A stretch of DNA of 64,000 bases from Bdellovibrio bacteriovorus W (GCA_000525675.1 CP002190.1:2108001-2172000); one strand, 5' to 3'; counted from the stretch's first letter, positions 16,122 through 25,558 are shown. Made by a program: numbers and translations. Notes: generated from the sequence alone by a model not told the origin.

Positions 16122-17942
16122 TCAGAAAAACTCAGTCCATCCCACGGCCCAAAGGGAGTCTTGCACTCTTATAAAAGGTTGGCGATTTTTACTGAATTGA
16201 TAGCCTGCGCGAAACTCGTAAGATGTGATCCAATGCTTATTCCATACCGTGGTAATGTCGCTCACTAAGGTCCATTGTTCTCCACTCCAGCGTATAAGTC
16301 CACGCCCCCCCGGAGCCACTTCACTGGCTGCAGATCCCGTTCGTAGCGCCGTTTTAAAAGTCGGCAGAAATGCAACGGACCAAGATTCACCGTGAGTCGA
16401 AATACCATAAGCTCCAGAAATTTGAACAGCGGCACTGTCCTCACAAATCATGCAATCATTTCCTAATGAAAACTCGAAGCCCCAAGAAGGAGAAAACTCT
16501 CCATAAAAAAACTCTTCCAAAGTCAAAGCTCTTGCCAACAAAAGATTCCATTGAGCTGGTTGCGTCTCCACTGTCTGATAATTAAAGCCAAAATATTCTA
16601 TGGCAGAGATATCACGGTAAGCCCTATCCCCCGACCAAAAAGGATGAACGCCCAATCGCGCCTCAATACCTCCCATGGTCTTCTCCCCTAGTATTCCGGC
16701 TTCAAAAGAAACCCAATGAGGCTTGTGCCCGCTAAATGGTGGGGACAAATTTTCTTTGTCGCGAATCTCTTGGTTAGACATTTGAAAATGAGATCTTCCA
16801 TCAATCTTCGCAGAACGAGCAAAGGTTGCATCCATAATCTCTTGCTGATGCTTTGGCAGTGCTGCTTGCACCTGATAGTTTTCATAAAGCCAGTAGTCTA
16901 ATAACGCATCCGCCAGCGTGGCATCATCGACTGCCTGAACCGCAGCTACAGACTTCAGTGCTGCTTGAAACTGCTCCCGCTGTTGAAATGAAAGTAAGGA
17001 CTTTTTTAAAGCGAGTCGGCGTTTAACTGAAGCCCTGAATTTAGGACTCTCTGAAAGCATCTCATTATCTTCAAGCACTCGCACGGTTTCTGCAGGCAAC
17101 ACCACCAGCGAAAAATTCTCACTGAAATTAGCCTGAGGCCTCACGACCTCAAGTAACTTCAGCAAGCGATAAGAACAGTTGCGCCCAACAAAGTAGTACT
17201 CTGTCTGCGCATTAAAAGTGTATTCCCAAATAACTTGCGTTAAAAGCCCCACTTCTTCGGGTGTTAAATCCAACCGTATATCCCATAGATCACGACTTTC
17301 AGAATTATTATAAAGACCCACCTTCATATAGTAAGGCTCGATATCGTAAAATCCTGGGTACTGCCCCGTGAGGCCTTTGACCATATAGCTGATTTTTCCA
17401 TCATCAGGTGCTGGGTGAGCTGTATATCCGATCGAGTAACTGAGTAAGTCCATACCATCTCGTCCAGAACTCTCTCGGTCAGAATTTGAAATTCTTAAAA
17501 AGGTGTGCCCAAGAATTGAAGCCGCATTTCCTGAGTATGCCCCCACAAAAACAATACTGGCCTTGTCCGCGCGAATTTGCGACATCCATTCATCTAAGTC
17601 AGGACAAACACTCTCAGGGAACTTGCGGTCGAGAATTTCAGACAGAATCTTTTTACGTGCTGGAAAAGCGCAACCAGCAGGAAGCTGTAATGTTCCCCAT
17701 AATTGGGTATCGTTTTCAAAGGCCGCAATAGCTGCTTGCATTTCTTTGAGTGAATTTCTATTGCCTTCAGCTGAAAAGAAAAAGCGATCCGAATTAATAT
17801 CGCTTACATAACTATCGCCAGTTTTTCGATACTGGTAAAGACGAAGCCAGCGCGAATCTACGCTGGCTTTGTCGAAAGAACCTAAAGCTGAATTCAAAGC
17901 TCCGGTTATTAAGAAAAAAACTAAAAGATTAACCCACACCAA
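16122..17942 (-). CDS. DUF4105 protein with Lnb-type N-acyltransferase domain and C-terminal barrel-like domain
   Basis: A 606-aa envelope protein. A hydrophobic signal covers residues 5-20. Residues 125-300 match DUF4105: SIVFVGAYSGNAASILGHTFLRI with His146, and TEYYFVGRNCSYRLLKLLEV with Cys256, the His/Cys pair expected for a papain-like (NlpC/P60-related) acyltransferase. In Bacteroides this domain (Lnb) N-acylates lipoproteins. The C-terminal 200 residues have aromatic strands (WVSFEAGILGEK, GFEFSLGNDCMICE) and may form a barrel. The start is TTG (17942) or GTG (17939), both inside the end of the upstream gene. The function in this organism is inferred from the family. Confidence 0.75.
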   Translation of the reverse strand: MVWVNLLVFFLITGALNSALGSFDKASVDSRWLRLYQYRKTGDSYVSDINSDRFFFSAEGNRNSLKEMQAAIAAFENDTQLWGTLQLPAGCAFPARKKILSEILDRKFPESVCPDLDEWMSQIRADKASIVFVGAYSGNAASILGHTFLRISNSDRESSGRDGMDLLSYSIGYTAHPAPDDGKISYMVKGLTGQYPGFYDIEPYYMKVGLYNNSESRDLWDIRLDLTPEEVGLLTQVIWEYTFNAQTEYYFVGRNCSYRLLKLLEVVRPQANFSENFSLVVLPAETVRVLEDNEMLSESPKFRASVKRRLALKKSLLSFQQREQFQAALKSVAAVQAVDDATLADALLDYWLYENYQVQAALPKHQQEIMDATFARSAKIDGRSHFQMSNQEIRDKENLSPPFSGHKPHWVSFEAGILGEKTMGGIEARLGVHPFWSGDRAYRDISAIEYFGFNYQTVETQPAQWNLLLARALTLEEFFYGEFSPSWGFEFSLGNDCMICEDSAAVQISGAYGISTHGESWSVAFLPTFKTALRTGSAASEVAPGGRGLIRWSGEQWTLVSDITTVWNKHWITSYEFRAGYQFSKNRQPFIRVQDSLWAVGWTEFF

Positions 17943-18432
17943 GAGAGCACTGCTGAGTCAAATCACTGTCAGAAAGAATTGCCTTATAAACTTCAGTCAA
18001 AACATTTTCTGGCTGAATTTGATTGCTTGGATAAAGCTGGTCGTAGTTAGAGCGAAGTTGCTGGTTCAAGCGCCCTTGAGCCTGCATCGGGCAACCCATT
18101 GTGTTTGCAAACGCAGAAAGATACTCGCCCTCACCTTTAACAATGGCACTTTTTAATTCAAAGTAATTCATCGTTGCGAAATGAAGACTCTCTTGCTCTT
18201 TCAAAACAATTTTATGCTTCGTGCAATTCGAAGTTCCAACCGTCATGCCAATCGTCGTTACTGGAAAAAGCACACCGTTCGTTGTTGCACGTAAAGCAGA
18301 AGAGAAAAGAGAATTATCTTTAAACACATACCAACCCGGCCCACACCCCGAACTACCATCAGCGGCCTGTGCTCCACTGTAGCCAAATAGAGACGCTACA
18401 ATTAACATCAATCCAAATTTCTTCTGAATCAT
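17929..18432 (-). CDS. DUF3015 family periplasmic protein
   Basis: The ATG at 18432 follows a GAGGGGGGAT ribosome site and gives a signal peptide (MIQKKFGLMLIVASLFGYSGAQAA); the frame is open to 18504. The mature start GSSGCGPGWYVFKDNSLFSS and the ATTNGVLFPVTTIGMTVGTSNC segment are typical of DUF3015, a proteobacterial periplasmic family of unknown function, with paired cysteines probably in disulfides. It overlaps the DUF4105 gene by 14 bases, so it heads the minus-strand run that may extend to 12551. Confidence 0.8.
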   Translation of the reverse strand: MIQKKFGLMLIVASLFGYSGAQAADGSSGCGPGWYVFKDNSLFSSALRATTNGVLFPVTTIGMTVGTSNCTKHKIVLKEQESLHFATMNYFELKSAIVKGEGEYLSAFANTMGCPMQAQGRLNQQLRSNYDQLYPSNQIQPENVLTEVYKAILSDSDLTQQCSLGVG

Positions 18433-18830
18433 TAGTAAATCCCCCCTCATTTGAGTTGCTCTCTTATTCTGACTATTTATCGCAACTAAGTCATCGAAAA
18501 ACAATGAGTCCTAAATCTCTATGGTTTAACTCTTTCTAGCTCTTACAACGTCTCGAATTTAAACAAAAAACTTATATAATTTATTCTGCAAACTGGTCCC
18601 TCTTTGTTAAAGTCTAGATGCCATAAAGTAGGTTCAACTAGACTCGTGTTTTTCGATCCATATTATTTTTTTCACATTCTTCAAGAAGCATAAAACGCCC
18701 CCACTCCTCCTTGTTATTTATCAGATGCATCGACTTAGTCTGTCCCCGCAAATAGGCTCTATTAGATAATTTTAAATAATATCTTTTTAAAACGAATCCT
18801 TGGCTTTGAACCAAAATGAAAAGGGCCTCA
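18433..18830. other. intergenic stretch without a convincing gene
   Basis: About 400 AT-rich bases upstream of the DUF3015 gene. A possible 96-codon minus-strand frame (18638-18928) has no ribosome site and no recognisable family, and it covers the remnant at 18831 on the other strand. A TATAAT-like element (near 18572) could belong to a promoter. I see nothing else that can be supported. Confidence 0.5.
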
Positions 18831-18993
18831 ATGGACAATTCACATCTTAAAATTGAAATGCAAGATAGCGGGGTCCTATTGTTCACTTGAAGGGTCCATT
18901 GCAAAAGAAGACTTTGAAAAATTATCATCGGTCGCGGATCCGTGCCTTAGGCAAGATGGGAAACTAACGAAGGGACTCTGCTGTGAGTATTAA
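18831..18993 (+). pseudogene. possible remnant of a SpoIIAA-like/STAS small protein, frameshifted
   Basis: From ATG 18831 the frame reads MDNSHLKIEMQDSGVLLFT and stops at 18888-18890. One base further on, another frame continues SLEGSIAKEDFEKLSSVADP and then a segment with QDGKLTKGL, up to a stop at 18991-18993. Joined, they resemble the first half of SpoIIAA-like proteins (strand, then EG.I.KEDFE.L, then HGK-like turn). The end overlaps the start of gap. A +1 shift would be needed in the gene, and the C-terminal half of the family is missing, so it looks like a decayed gene. The resemblance is modest. Confidence 0.35.
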
Positions 18994-19993
18994 AATAGGT
19001 ATCAATGGATTTGGCCGAATTGGCCGAGCTGTCTTTCGAATCATGGCATCGCGACCTGATGAATTCGAAGTCACACTCATCAACGACATCGCCGATGCTT
19101 CAAGTCTGGCTAATCTTCTCAAATATGATTCCACCTTTGGGCTTTTTCCAGGAACAGTGGAAGCGTCAAAAGAAGGCCTTAAGGTGAATGGAAGGATGAT
19201 CCGCCTCAGTAATGAAAAAGATCCTGAAAATATCGCATGGGAAAAAGGAAATGTGTCCGTAGTTTTAGAATCGAGCGGAAAATTTACAACTCGCGAAGGG
19301 TTAGAAAAGCATATCACAGCAGGTGCCCCTAAAGTCCTTCTCAGCGCCCCACCAAAAGGAGAAAAGCCAATGGATGCCAACATCGTCCTTGGCGTCAATG
19401 AAGCTATTCTAAAGCCATCTATGCAGATTGTTAGCAATGCTTCCTGCACATCGAACTGTGTAATTCCCATGGCAAAAATTCTGCATGATCGCTTTGAAAT
19501 AGAGTCAGGTCTCATGATCACTGCCCATGCCTATACAAGCAGTCAAGCACTGCTCGATAAGATGAGCAAAGACCCACGAAGAGGCCGAGCGGCAGCCCAA
19601 AATATTATTCCCACGACAACTGGTGCTGCAGACATGATAGGCCTCGTGATTCCCGAACTAAATGGCAAACTAACTGGGATAGCCCTTCGAGTGCCGGTCC
19701 CTTGCGGCAGCATCACAGATTTAACAGTCGCTCTTAAAGAACCTCACAGTCGCGATGAAATCAATGCTGCCTTTCGCGAAGCTGCAATGGGACAGATGAG
19801 GGGTATCTTGGAATATACTGAAGAACCCATTGTCTCCTCCGATATTATCGGGAACACTCATTCCTGTATATTTGATGGAACTTGGACTCGCGTGATGGAT
19901 AAGAATCTTGTCAAGGTGCTAGGATGGTATGACAATGAATGGGGCTACTCTTCACGGACTGTCGACGTACTTAAGCGTATGGCCTCTATATAA
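18983..19993 (+). CDS. gap: glyceraldehyde-3-phosphate dehydrogenase, type I
   Basis: It oxidises glyceraldehyde 3-phosphate with NAD in glycolysis (or runs in reverse). At 336 aa the length is normal. The Rossmann start is KIGINGFGRIGRAVFRI; the catalytic cysteine is in SNASCTSNCVIP (near residue 155), with Ser in place of the usual Thr after CT; the active-site His is in TAHAYTSSQ; the phosphate-binding NIIPTTTGAA and C-terminal WYDNEWGYSSR are intact. The NAD-site ND after strand 2 (LINDIAD) fits NAD preference. Start is GTG with AAGGGA upstream. It stands alone. Confidence 0.95.
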   Translation: MSIKIGINGFGRIGRAVFRIMASRPDEFEVTLINDIADASSLANLLKYDSTFGLFPGTVEASKEGLKVNGRMIRLSNEKDPENIAWEKGNVSVVLESSGKFTTREGLEKHITAGAPKVLLSAPPKGEKPMDANIVLGVNEAILKPSMQIVSNASCTSNCVIPMAKILHDRFEIESGLMITAHAYTSSQALLDKMSKDPRRGRAAAQNIIPTTTGAADMIGLVIPELNGKLTGIALRVPVPCGSITDLTVALKEPHSRDEINAAFREAAMGQMRGILEYTEEPIVSSDIIGNTHSCIFDGTWTRVMDKNLVKVLGWYDNEWGYSSRTVDVLKRMASI

Positions 19994-20063
19994 ACACAAG
20001 TGCCCCGTAATTTAAGAAACACGAATCTTTAGAATGGTCGAATTTAAAGGTTTATCTACTGGA

Positions 20064-20107
20064 TTCTCTTTGAGAAATTAAAAGTGAAAATAATCTCTCA
20101 AAGAGAA
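20064..20107. repeat. 12-bp inverted repeat downstream of gap
   Basis: TTCTCTTTGAGA (20064-20075) is repeated exactly in inverse at 20096-20107, with a 20-base AT-rich loop. It lies between the convergent gap gene and the STAS gene and could be a weak terminator; no clear T-run follows. Confidence 0.4.
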
Positions 20108-20121
20108 AATCATCTTTAGAT

Positions 20122-20607
20122 TTAGTAATAGATTTCTAAAAAGCGGAAGTACTGATCTTTGAAAACGTCTAGATCCATAGGATTTCCTTGAGAATCAAGA
20201 ACCTCGGGGAAATTTAAAATGACTCTTTCATTTTCTTTTCGATAGTCGAGAGACTTCGTAAAAAGAATTCTTTGTTCTTCGCCTAAAGCCTCAGAGAAAT
20301 AAGGAACAAAGAAACTTTCAATTTCCGATTTCAGAGGAATAAAGTTTTTTACAAGATTCAATTGTGTAATGAAGTTTCTGGGGCAATAGAAAAGCCGTAA
20401 ATGTGAACATCGCACTCCATTAATCCACTTGGAAAAATTTCTTACACCAAGAGAATTCAATGCGCCGAGGCCTTGCATATCGATATGCAGATCAAAGTCA
20501 GGATTTACGGTAATCGAGTCTAAAGCCGACGAGTGTTCATTTAAATCCCCACTTAGCATTAGGATTGTGCACTTGTCTTCAACTTTAAAAGCGATCTTTA
20601 AGCCCAT
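20122..20607 (-). CDS. STAS-domain-like protein
   Basis: The ATG at 20607 (MGLKIAFKVEDKC) is preferred, because the frame to 20670 would begin inside the terminator stem. The 161-aa product has a short N-terminal part like an anti-sigma-factor antagonist: TILMLSGDLNEHSS, then DLHIDMQGLGALNSLGVRNFSKWI, where the usual Ser/Thr at the helix start (DxSxxxxxGV) is NSLGV. The C-terminal 60 residues are not recognised. Proteins of this type occur in several copies in delta-type bacteria; partner and function are unknown. Confidence 0.55.
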   Translation of the reverse strand: MGLKIAFKVEDKCTILMLSGDLNEHSSALDSITVNPDFDLHIDMQGLGALNSLGVRNFSKWINGVRCSHLRLFYCPRNFITQLNLVKNFIPLKSEIESFFVPYFSEALGEEQRILFTKSLDYRKENERVILNFPEVLDSQGNPMDLDVFKDQYFRFLEIYY

Positions 20608-20666
20608 AAAATACTTTCGGTTTCGGTGTTCAAAAGATATTCTGGATAAAATTTGCTTCAAATACA

Positions 20667-20696
20667 ACAAAGCCCGCTATTTCTAGCGGGCTTTGT
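20667..20696 (-). terminator. rho-independent terminator after the aconitase gene
   Basis: A perfect 13-bp stem (ACAAAGCCCGCTA at 20667-20679 against 20684-20696) with a 4-base loop lies just after the stop of the minus-strand aconitase gene and before the STAS gene. The T-run on the minus strand is short. Confidence 0.85.
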
Positions 20697-20722
20697 CATT
20701 TAAAACTAAATTTGATTTATAT

Positions 20723-22984
20723 TTACAGACCGCGAATCAAGTTTAACGCACTTCCCGCTCTGAACCATTTCAACTGTTCCGCATTGTAAGTATGCTTCAA
20801 CTCGATGGACTCAGAAGAACCATCTTGATGCTTAATAAGCATCTTAACGTTCTTACCTGGAGCCAAATCTTTTAGGTCCACCAAAGAAACCAAATCAGCC
20901 TCTTGAATCTTATCGTAATCTTTTGGATTTACGAATGTCAGTGCAAGAACACCTTGTTTCTTTAAGTTCGTCTCATGGATACGAGCAAAAGATTTCGTGA
21001 TCACAGCTGTCGCGCCTAAGAATCTTGGAGACATAGCAGCGTGCTCACGTGAAGAACCTTCACCGTAGTTTTCATCACCGATGATCACCCAACCACGATT
21101 GGCTTTTTGGTATTGACGTGCTATTTGTGCAAACTCAATTCCTGTTTCACCAGTTAACTGATTTTTACCCTTACCAGACTCACCAGTAAACGCGTTGTCA
21201 GCACCTAGTAACATATTGTTAGAGATATTGTCCAAGTGACCACGGTAGTTCAACCACTTACCGCCCGGAGAAATATGATCCGTTGTACACTTGCCTTTTG
21301 CTTTCGCAAGAACCAAGTTATCTACGAAATCATTGCCATCCCATTTTGTAAATGGAGATAACAACTGAAGACGCTCAGAAGTTGGGCTTACTGCTACTTG
21401 TGCAGTTGCACCTTCTGGTTTTTGGTAACCTTCTGTATCAGGGATAAAGCCTTGTTCTGGAAGATCTGGAGCTTCAGGAGCTTTCAACATCACTTTGCCG
21501 TTAGGTCCTTCAAGTTCATCAGTCGCTGGATTGAAATCCAAACGTCCTGCTAAACCTAGAGCCATTACAACTTCTGGAGAACCGATGAATGCCAAAGTTT
21601 CTGGATTCGCATCGTTACGCGCACGGAAGTTACGGTTGAAAGAAGTGACGATTGTATTCTTCTCGCCTGACTTCACATCATCACGCTTCCACTGACCAAT
21701 ACAAGGCCCGCAAGCATTCGCTAAAACAGTCGCACCTACTTCGTTGAACGTCATCATTTGACCGTCACGCTCGATCGTCTTTTGGATCTGAGTAGAACCT
21801 GGAGAAACTAGGAACGGCTGATTCATCTTGACGCCGATTTCCATTGCTTGTTTAGCAACGTAAGCCGCGCGACCGATATCTTCGTAAGAAGAGTTCGTGC
21901 ATGAGCCAATAAGCGCAGAAGAAATTTTTACTGTGTAACCTTTTTCAGCGGCTTCTTTTTTCAATGCAGAGATTGGACGAGCCAAGTCTGGCGTATGAGG
22001 TCCCACAAGGTGTGGCTCAAGAGCTGAAAGATCAATTTCGTAAACTTCGTCGAAGTATTTACCTGGGTTTGCAATGACGTCAGCATCCGCAGAAAGAAGC
22101 TCAGTATGAGCATCTGCAACTTTAGCAAGTTCATCGCGACCTGTAGATTTAAGGTAAGCACCCATACGAGAATCGTAAGGGAATACAGAACATGTTGCAC
22201 CTAACTCAGCGCCCATGTTTGTGATTGTTGCTTTACCAGTACAAGAAATAGATTGAGTTCCTTCACCGAAGTACTCAACGATTTTATCTGTTCCACCTTT
22301 AACAGTTAACATTCCGCAAAGTTTTAAGATAACGTCTTTTGCAGAAGTCCAACCTTGAAGTTTACCTTTTAAGTGAACACCGATAAGTTTTGGATTCTTA
22401 ACTTCCCATGGAAGTCCAACCATAACGTCAGAAGCATCAGATCCACCAACGCCCACAGCACACATACCAAGGCCACCCGCATTTGGAGTGTGAGAATCTG
22501 TACCGATCATCAATCCACCTGGGAAAGCGTAGTTCTCTAGGATAACTTGGTGAATGATACCAGCGCCTGGTCTCCAGAAGCCGATGTTGTAACGAGAAGA
22601 AGTAGTTGCTAAGAAATCAAAAACTTCTTTATTCGTCATGTTTGATGACGCCATATCAGCATCTTTACCTTTGTACGCTTGGATCAAGTGATCACAGTGC
22701 ACAGTGGAAGGAACTGCCGCTTCATTTTTTCCAGCAAGCATGAACTGCAAAAGAGCCATTTGTGCTGTCGCATCTTGCATCGCCACGCGATCTGGACGAA
22801 GAAGTAAGAAACTCTCGCCGCGCACTAATTCCTGATTTTGTGGATCATCAAGGTGACCAAACAAAATTTTCTCTGCAAGAGTCAAAGGACGATTTAAGCG
22901 ATTGCGGACAATAGCTAATCTTTCCGCCGTCTTTTTATATACATTTTGAACCATTTCCGGTGTGGTTTCGATTTTTGAAGCCAT
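20723..22984 (-). CDS. acn: aconitate hydratase, mitochondrial type
   Basis: It isomerises citrate to isocitrate in the TCA cycle using a [4Fe-4S] cluster. The 753-aa product resembles mitochondrial aconitase more than bacterial AcnA/AcnB. Seen are HCDHLIQAYKG, GTDSHTPNAGGLGM, the first cluster Cys in ALIGSCTNSSYED, the other two in ANACGPCIGQW, the active-site NRNFRARND and the swivel-domain GDENYGEGSSREHAA. The ATG at 22984 is 8 bases after AAAGG; a second ATG 6 bases upstream is less well placed. It is monocistronic, with its terminator at 20667. Confidence 0.95.
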   Translation of the reverse strand: MASKIETTPEMVQNVYKKTAERLAIVRNRLNRPLTLAEKILFGHLDDPQNQELVRGESFLLLRPDRVAMQDATAQMALLQFMLAGKNEAAVPSTVHCDHLIQAYKGKDADMASSNMTNKEVFDFLATTSSRYNIGFWRPGAGIIHQVILENYAFPGGLMIGTDSHTPNAGGLGMCAVGVGGSDASDVMVGLPWEVKNPKLIGVHLKGKLQGWTSAKDVILKLCGMLTVKGGTDKIVEYFGEGTQSISCTGKATITNMGAELGATCSVFPYDSRMGAYLKSTGRDELAKVADAHTELLSADADVIANPGKYFDEVYEIDLSALEPHLVGPHTPDLARPISALKKEAAEKGYTVKISSALIGSCTNSSYEDIGRAAYVAKQAMEIGVKMNQPFLVSPGSTQIQKTIERDGQMMTFNEVGATVLANACGPCIGQWKRDDVKSGEKNTIVTSFNRNFRARNDANPETLAFIGSPEVVMALGLAGRLDFNPATDELEGPNGKVMLKAPEAPDLPEQGFIPDTEGYQKPEGATAQVAVSPTSERLQLLSPFTKWDGNDFVDNLVLAKAKGKCTTDHISPGGKWLNYRGHLDNISNNMLLGADNAFTGESGKGKNQLTGETGIEFAQIARQYQKANRGWVIIGDENYGEGSSREHAAMSPRFLGATAVITKSFARIHETNLKKQGVLALTFVNPKDYDKIQEADLVSLVDLKDLAPGKNVKMLIKHQDGSSESIELKHTYNAEQLKWFRAGSALNLIRGL

Positions 22985-23068
22985 TATCATTGCCTTTCTG
23001 TAAAGAACGCCCCATCCTAATGAAAATCAGTTGAAATCTCAATCATTTGCATCTGTCGCGAGGCATAA

Positions 23069-23779
23069 ATGGACTTAGGCTCATTTCAAAGAATCGTCAT
23101 CCTGACAGGCGCTGGAATCTCGGCAGAGAGCGGGATTCGCACCTTTCGAGATCAAAATGGACTTTGGGAAAATCACGCCATCGAAGATGTCGCCTCCCCC
23201 GAGGGATTTCTCCGCAATCCTGCCCTCGTTCATCGCTTCTACAATGCCCGCAGAGCACAACTTAAAGACCCCATGCTTAAACCCAATACAGCTCATCTTG
23301 CCTTGGCCCGACTTGAAAACGACTTTCATGGAGACTTTCTCTTAGTTACGCAAAACGTCGACAACCTGCATAAGCGCGCCGGCTCAAGGAATTTTCTCCA
23401 AATGCATGGCCGCTTAGACTCTTGCTTCTGCGAAATTTGTGCTGCTCAGTGGGATTGGACGGAAGATTTAAGTACCTCTCACCTCTGCCAGAGATGCAAA
23501 AGTTCGGGTTCTTTAAGACCCGACATTGTCTGGTTTGGCGAAATGCCACGGTCCATGGATGAAATCTTAATGGCCCTTCATACGTGCGACCTCTTTATTT
23601 CAATTGGAACTAGTGGGCACGTCTATCCTGCTGCGGGCTTTGCACAAATGGCACAGCGGGCATACAAAATTGAGGTGAATCTTTCTGATACAGAGATCTC
23701 TTCTGCTTTCCATGAGCGCCGCCTTGGAACAGCTACTGAGCAAGTTCCAAAGTTAGTAGAAGACATTTTGAAAACCTAA
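23069..23779 (+). CDS. cobB: NAD-dependent protein deacylase, class III sirtuin
   Basis: It removes acyl groups from lysines with NAD. Motifs in order: ILTGAGISAESGIRTFRDQNGLWEN (NAD site), QNVDNLHKRAGSRNFLQMHGRL with the catalytic His, two CxxC zinc pairs (CEIC and CQRC), RPDIVWFGE, and SIGTSGHVYPAAG. Between these, RFYNARRAQ holds the YxxR signature of class III sirtuins, so it may remove succinyl or malonyl groups as well as acetyl. At 236 aa it is normal. It is divergent from aconitase with 84 bases between. Confidence 0.93.
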   Translation: MDLGSFQRIVILTGAGISAESGIRTFRDQNGLWENHAIEDVASPEGFLRNPALVHRFYNARRAQLKDPMLKPNTAHLALARLENDFHGDFLLVTQNVDNLHKRAGSRNFLQMHGRLDSCFCEICAAQWDWTEDLSTSHLCQRCKSSGSLRPDIVWFGEMPRSMDEILMALHTCDLFISIGTSGHVYPAAGFAQMAQRAYKIEVNLSDTEISSAFHERRLGTATEQVPKLVEDILKT

Positions 23780-23836
23780 AATAAATCTCATATAATAAAC
23801 TGAAGTTCATTAACCTTTAAAGAAAGCAACCCGGGT

Positions 23837-24510
23837 ATGTTCTTTTCATTGCTTCCTCTGATCTTGAAAGCCACCACCTTGAGCCACGGAACAGAGCTTG
23901 TCGTCGGCATACCGGAAGATCAAAGTCCGCATATCTATCTCAAAATGGAGTCGATGGCGATGAAGGAATCGCATTGAACAAGGCTCTTCTCAAATCCGGC
24001 TTCCAACCGCGATACACAACCTTTCCTAGCCTTCGCGTCGTCACAAAATTTAAAAAAAAGGAAATCGATGCCACCATCAATGTGGCCGAGGCAAGCCTTC
24101 CTTCGGGCTATAAAGCAAGCTTCCGATATACTTTTCAGAATTGCGCCTTCACTCTTGAAAATCGAAAATTAAAAATCAATCGCCCCGAAGACTTTAAAGG
24201 CCTCAAGGTAGCTGCTTTTAAAAATGCCGCCATTTCACTAAAAGATGAAGCCGTTGATTTCTATGCTAAAACTTATATGGAAGTACAATCAGTTCAGGCG
24301 CGAATCCAGATGCTCAACTCTGGAAGAGTCGATGTCATTATCTCAGAAACAGGAGTGTTTTATCACTACCTCAAACTTTTTGCTTTAGGTAATCCCAAAA
24401 ACTATGAGGCTCATTGTTTTTTTGAGCCAAGCTATTATTGGCTGATGTTCAGTCACAAAAAACATCTCGATCAATTTGAAAAAGGCGACCCTAGTTCTGA
24501 CAAGAAATAG
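23837..24510 (+). pseudogene. frameshifted periplasmic solute-binding protein (SBP family 3-like)
   Basis: Two frames together make one family-3 binding-protein-like product. The first, from ATG 23837, gives a signal-like start and ELVVGIPEDQSPHIYLK, then stops at about 23975. The second resumes with NGVDGDEGIALNKALLKSGF and continues to TGVFYHYLKLF and the stop at 24508-24510. The switch is at the A-run at 23942-23945: one extra A would restore LKNGVDGDEG. The gene is therefore either disrupted or hit by a sequencing error in a homopolymer. The ligand is unknown, and no transporter genes are adjacent. The 3' end overlaps the convergent pilin gene by 20 bases. Confidence 0.7.
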
Positions 24511-25558
24511 GTCTTTTCATATTCAAGTTCGGTGAAAATACCGTTCTTCTCCTTAGGATATCCGACTTGATATCGCCGACCATTTGCCCTTTATTACGAT
24601 CTGCAAAGCGATTGGTGGCCTTTAATTTTAACTCTAAGAAAACAGTGTTCATACACTCAGCCAGTTCATCAGTCACTGCAAACAAGAAACTATCGGGCTC
24701 CACGCGCACGTTGGGGCGAGTTCCCAGATATCCTACTCGAAGAGCCTCAATCTCAAACTCTTCCATAGGATTGTGCAAAAGGATCTTTTCAGTTTGTGCG
24801 ACTTGGTCATATTTTATCAGCGCGCGGTCGGTCTTCCGTAAACATACGAAGTAAGTGTTCGCAGCATAGACTTCACTACCCGTGATAAAAACAGAGCTTT
24901 CTTTGCTGATATCTTCTCCGCGAATCCCAGGAGGATTTTTTAGAAACACACTGGCATAAGTAAAGAAAATGGGCTGTTCATAAGTATCCATCTTCGCAAC
25001 ATCGTCGTAGGGATCTAAATTCGTTTTCACACGAGGAATAAAGCTATCTACAACATAGCGCCTCAAATATCTTCGATCCGCGTCCACCAGAACCACCTCG
25101 CGTGGGGCTCGTTCCGAATTAAACAAAGCATCGGCCGTGGTGTCATGGGTAACTCTCAGTTCATCAGAGCCATTCTTCTTGCCTGAACTCACTTGTTCAG
25201 ACCATGCACGCATCAGCGTTTCAGAACGACGGCGGCGGTCTAATGAGGTATAACGAAACACTGGAGAGGTCGCATCGTTCAGACAAACACTGGGCTCTAG
25301 TCCCACTGCGACCTGACGAAGTCCTAAATACTTATCAGCGCCTTGCTCCAATGGATCCAAACGCACAATATTGCGAATATCTCCCTCTAGATCTTTGAGT
25401 GAAGCAGACATTTCAAATTGTCCAGAACTCCACACTTCAAGCGAACGATGTTCAGAAAAAAATTGAAATATTAAATACGTCGTCGCACCTACCACCAGAG
25501 TTGAAAGTCCGGCAGCTAAGAGAAGCTCCACCATTGTAAATCCGGCATTTTTTTTCAT
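24491..25558 (-). CDS. minor pilin-like protein with prepilin leader (PilW-like)
   Basis: A 355-aa protein. The start MKKNAGFTMVELLLAAGLSTLVVGA is a type III signal: a short basic leader, cleavage after G before FTMVELLL, with the Glu at mature position 5, then a hydrophobic helix. The rest is a large extracytoplasmic domain with no recognised family. The position third in a run of pilin-like genes and the size suit a PilW-type minor pilin of a type IV pilus or type II secretion system. Its ATG overlaps the upstream stop by 4 bases. Confidence 0.78.
   Translation of the reverse strand: MKKNAGFTMVELLLAAGLSTLVVGATTYLIFQFFSEHRSLEVWSSGQFEMSASLKDLEGDIRNIVRLDPLEQGADKYLGLRQVAVGLEPSVCLNDATSPVFRYTSLDRRRRSETLMRAWSEQVSSGKKNGSDELRVTHDTTADALFNSERAPREVVLVDADRRYLRRYVVDSFIPRVKTNLDPYDDVAKMDTYEQPIFFTYASVFLKNPPGIRGEDISKESSVFITGSEVYAANTYFVCLRKTDRALIKYDQVAQTEKILLHNPMEEFEIEALRVGYLGTRPNVRVEPDSFLFAVTDELAECMNTVFLELKLKATNRFADRNKGQMVGDIKSDILRRRTVFSPNLNMKRPISCQN

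Noticed and set aside
18638-18928. 96-codon minus-strand frame upstream of gap
   Set aside because: No ribosome site, no family similarity, and it overlaps the better supported remnant on the other strand.
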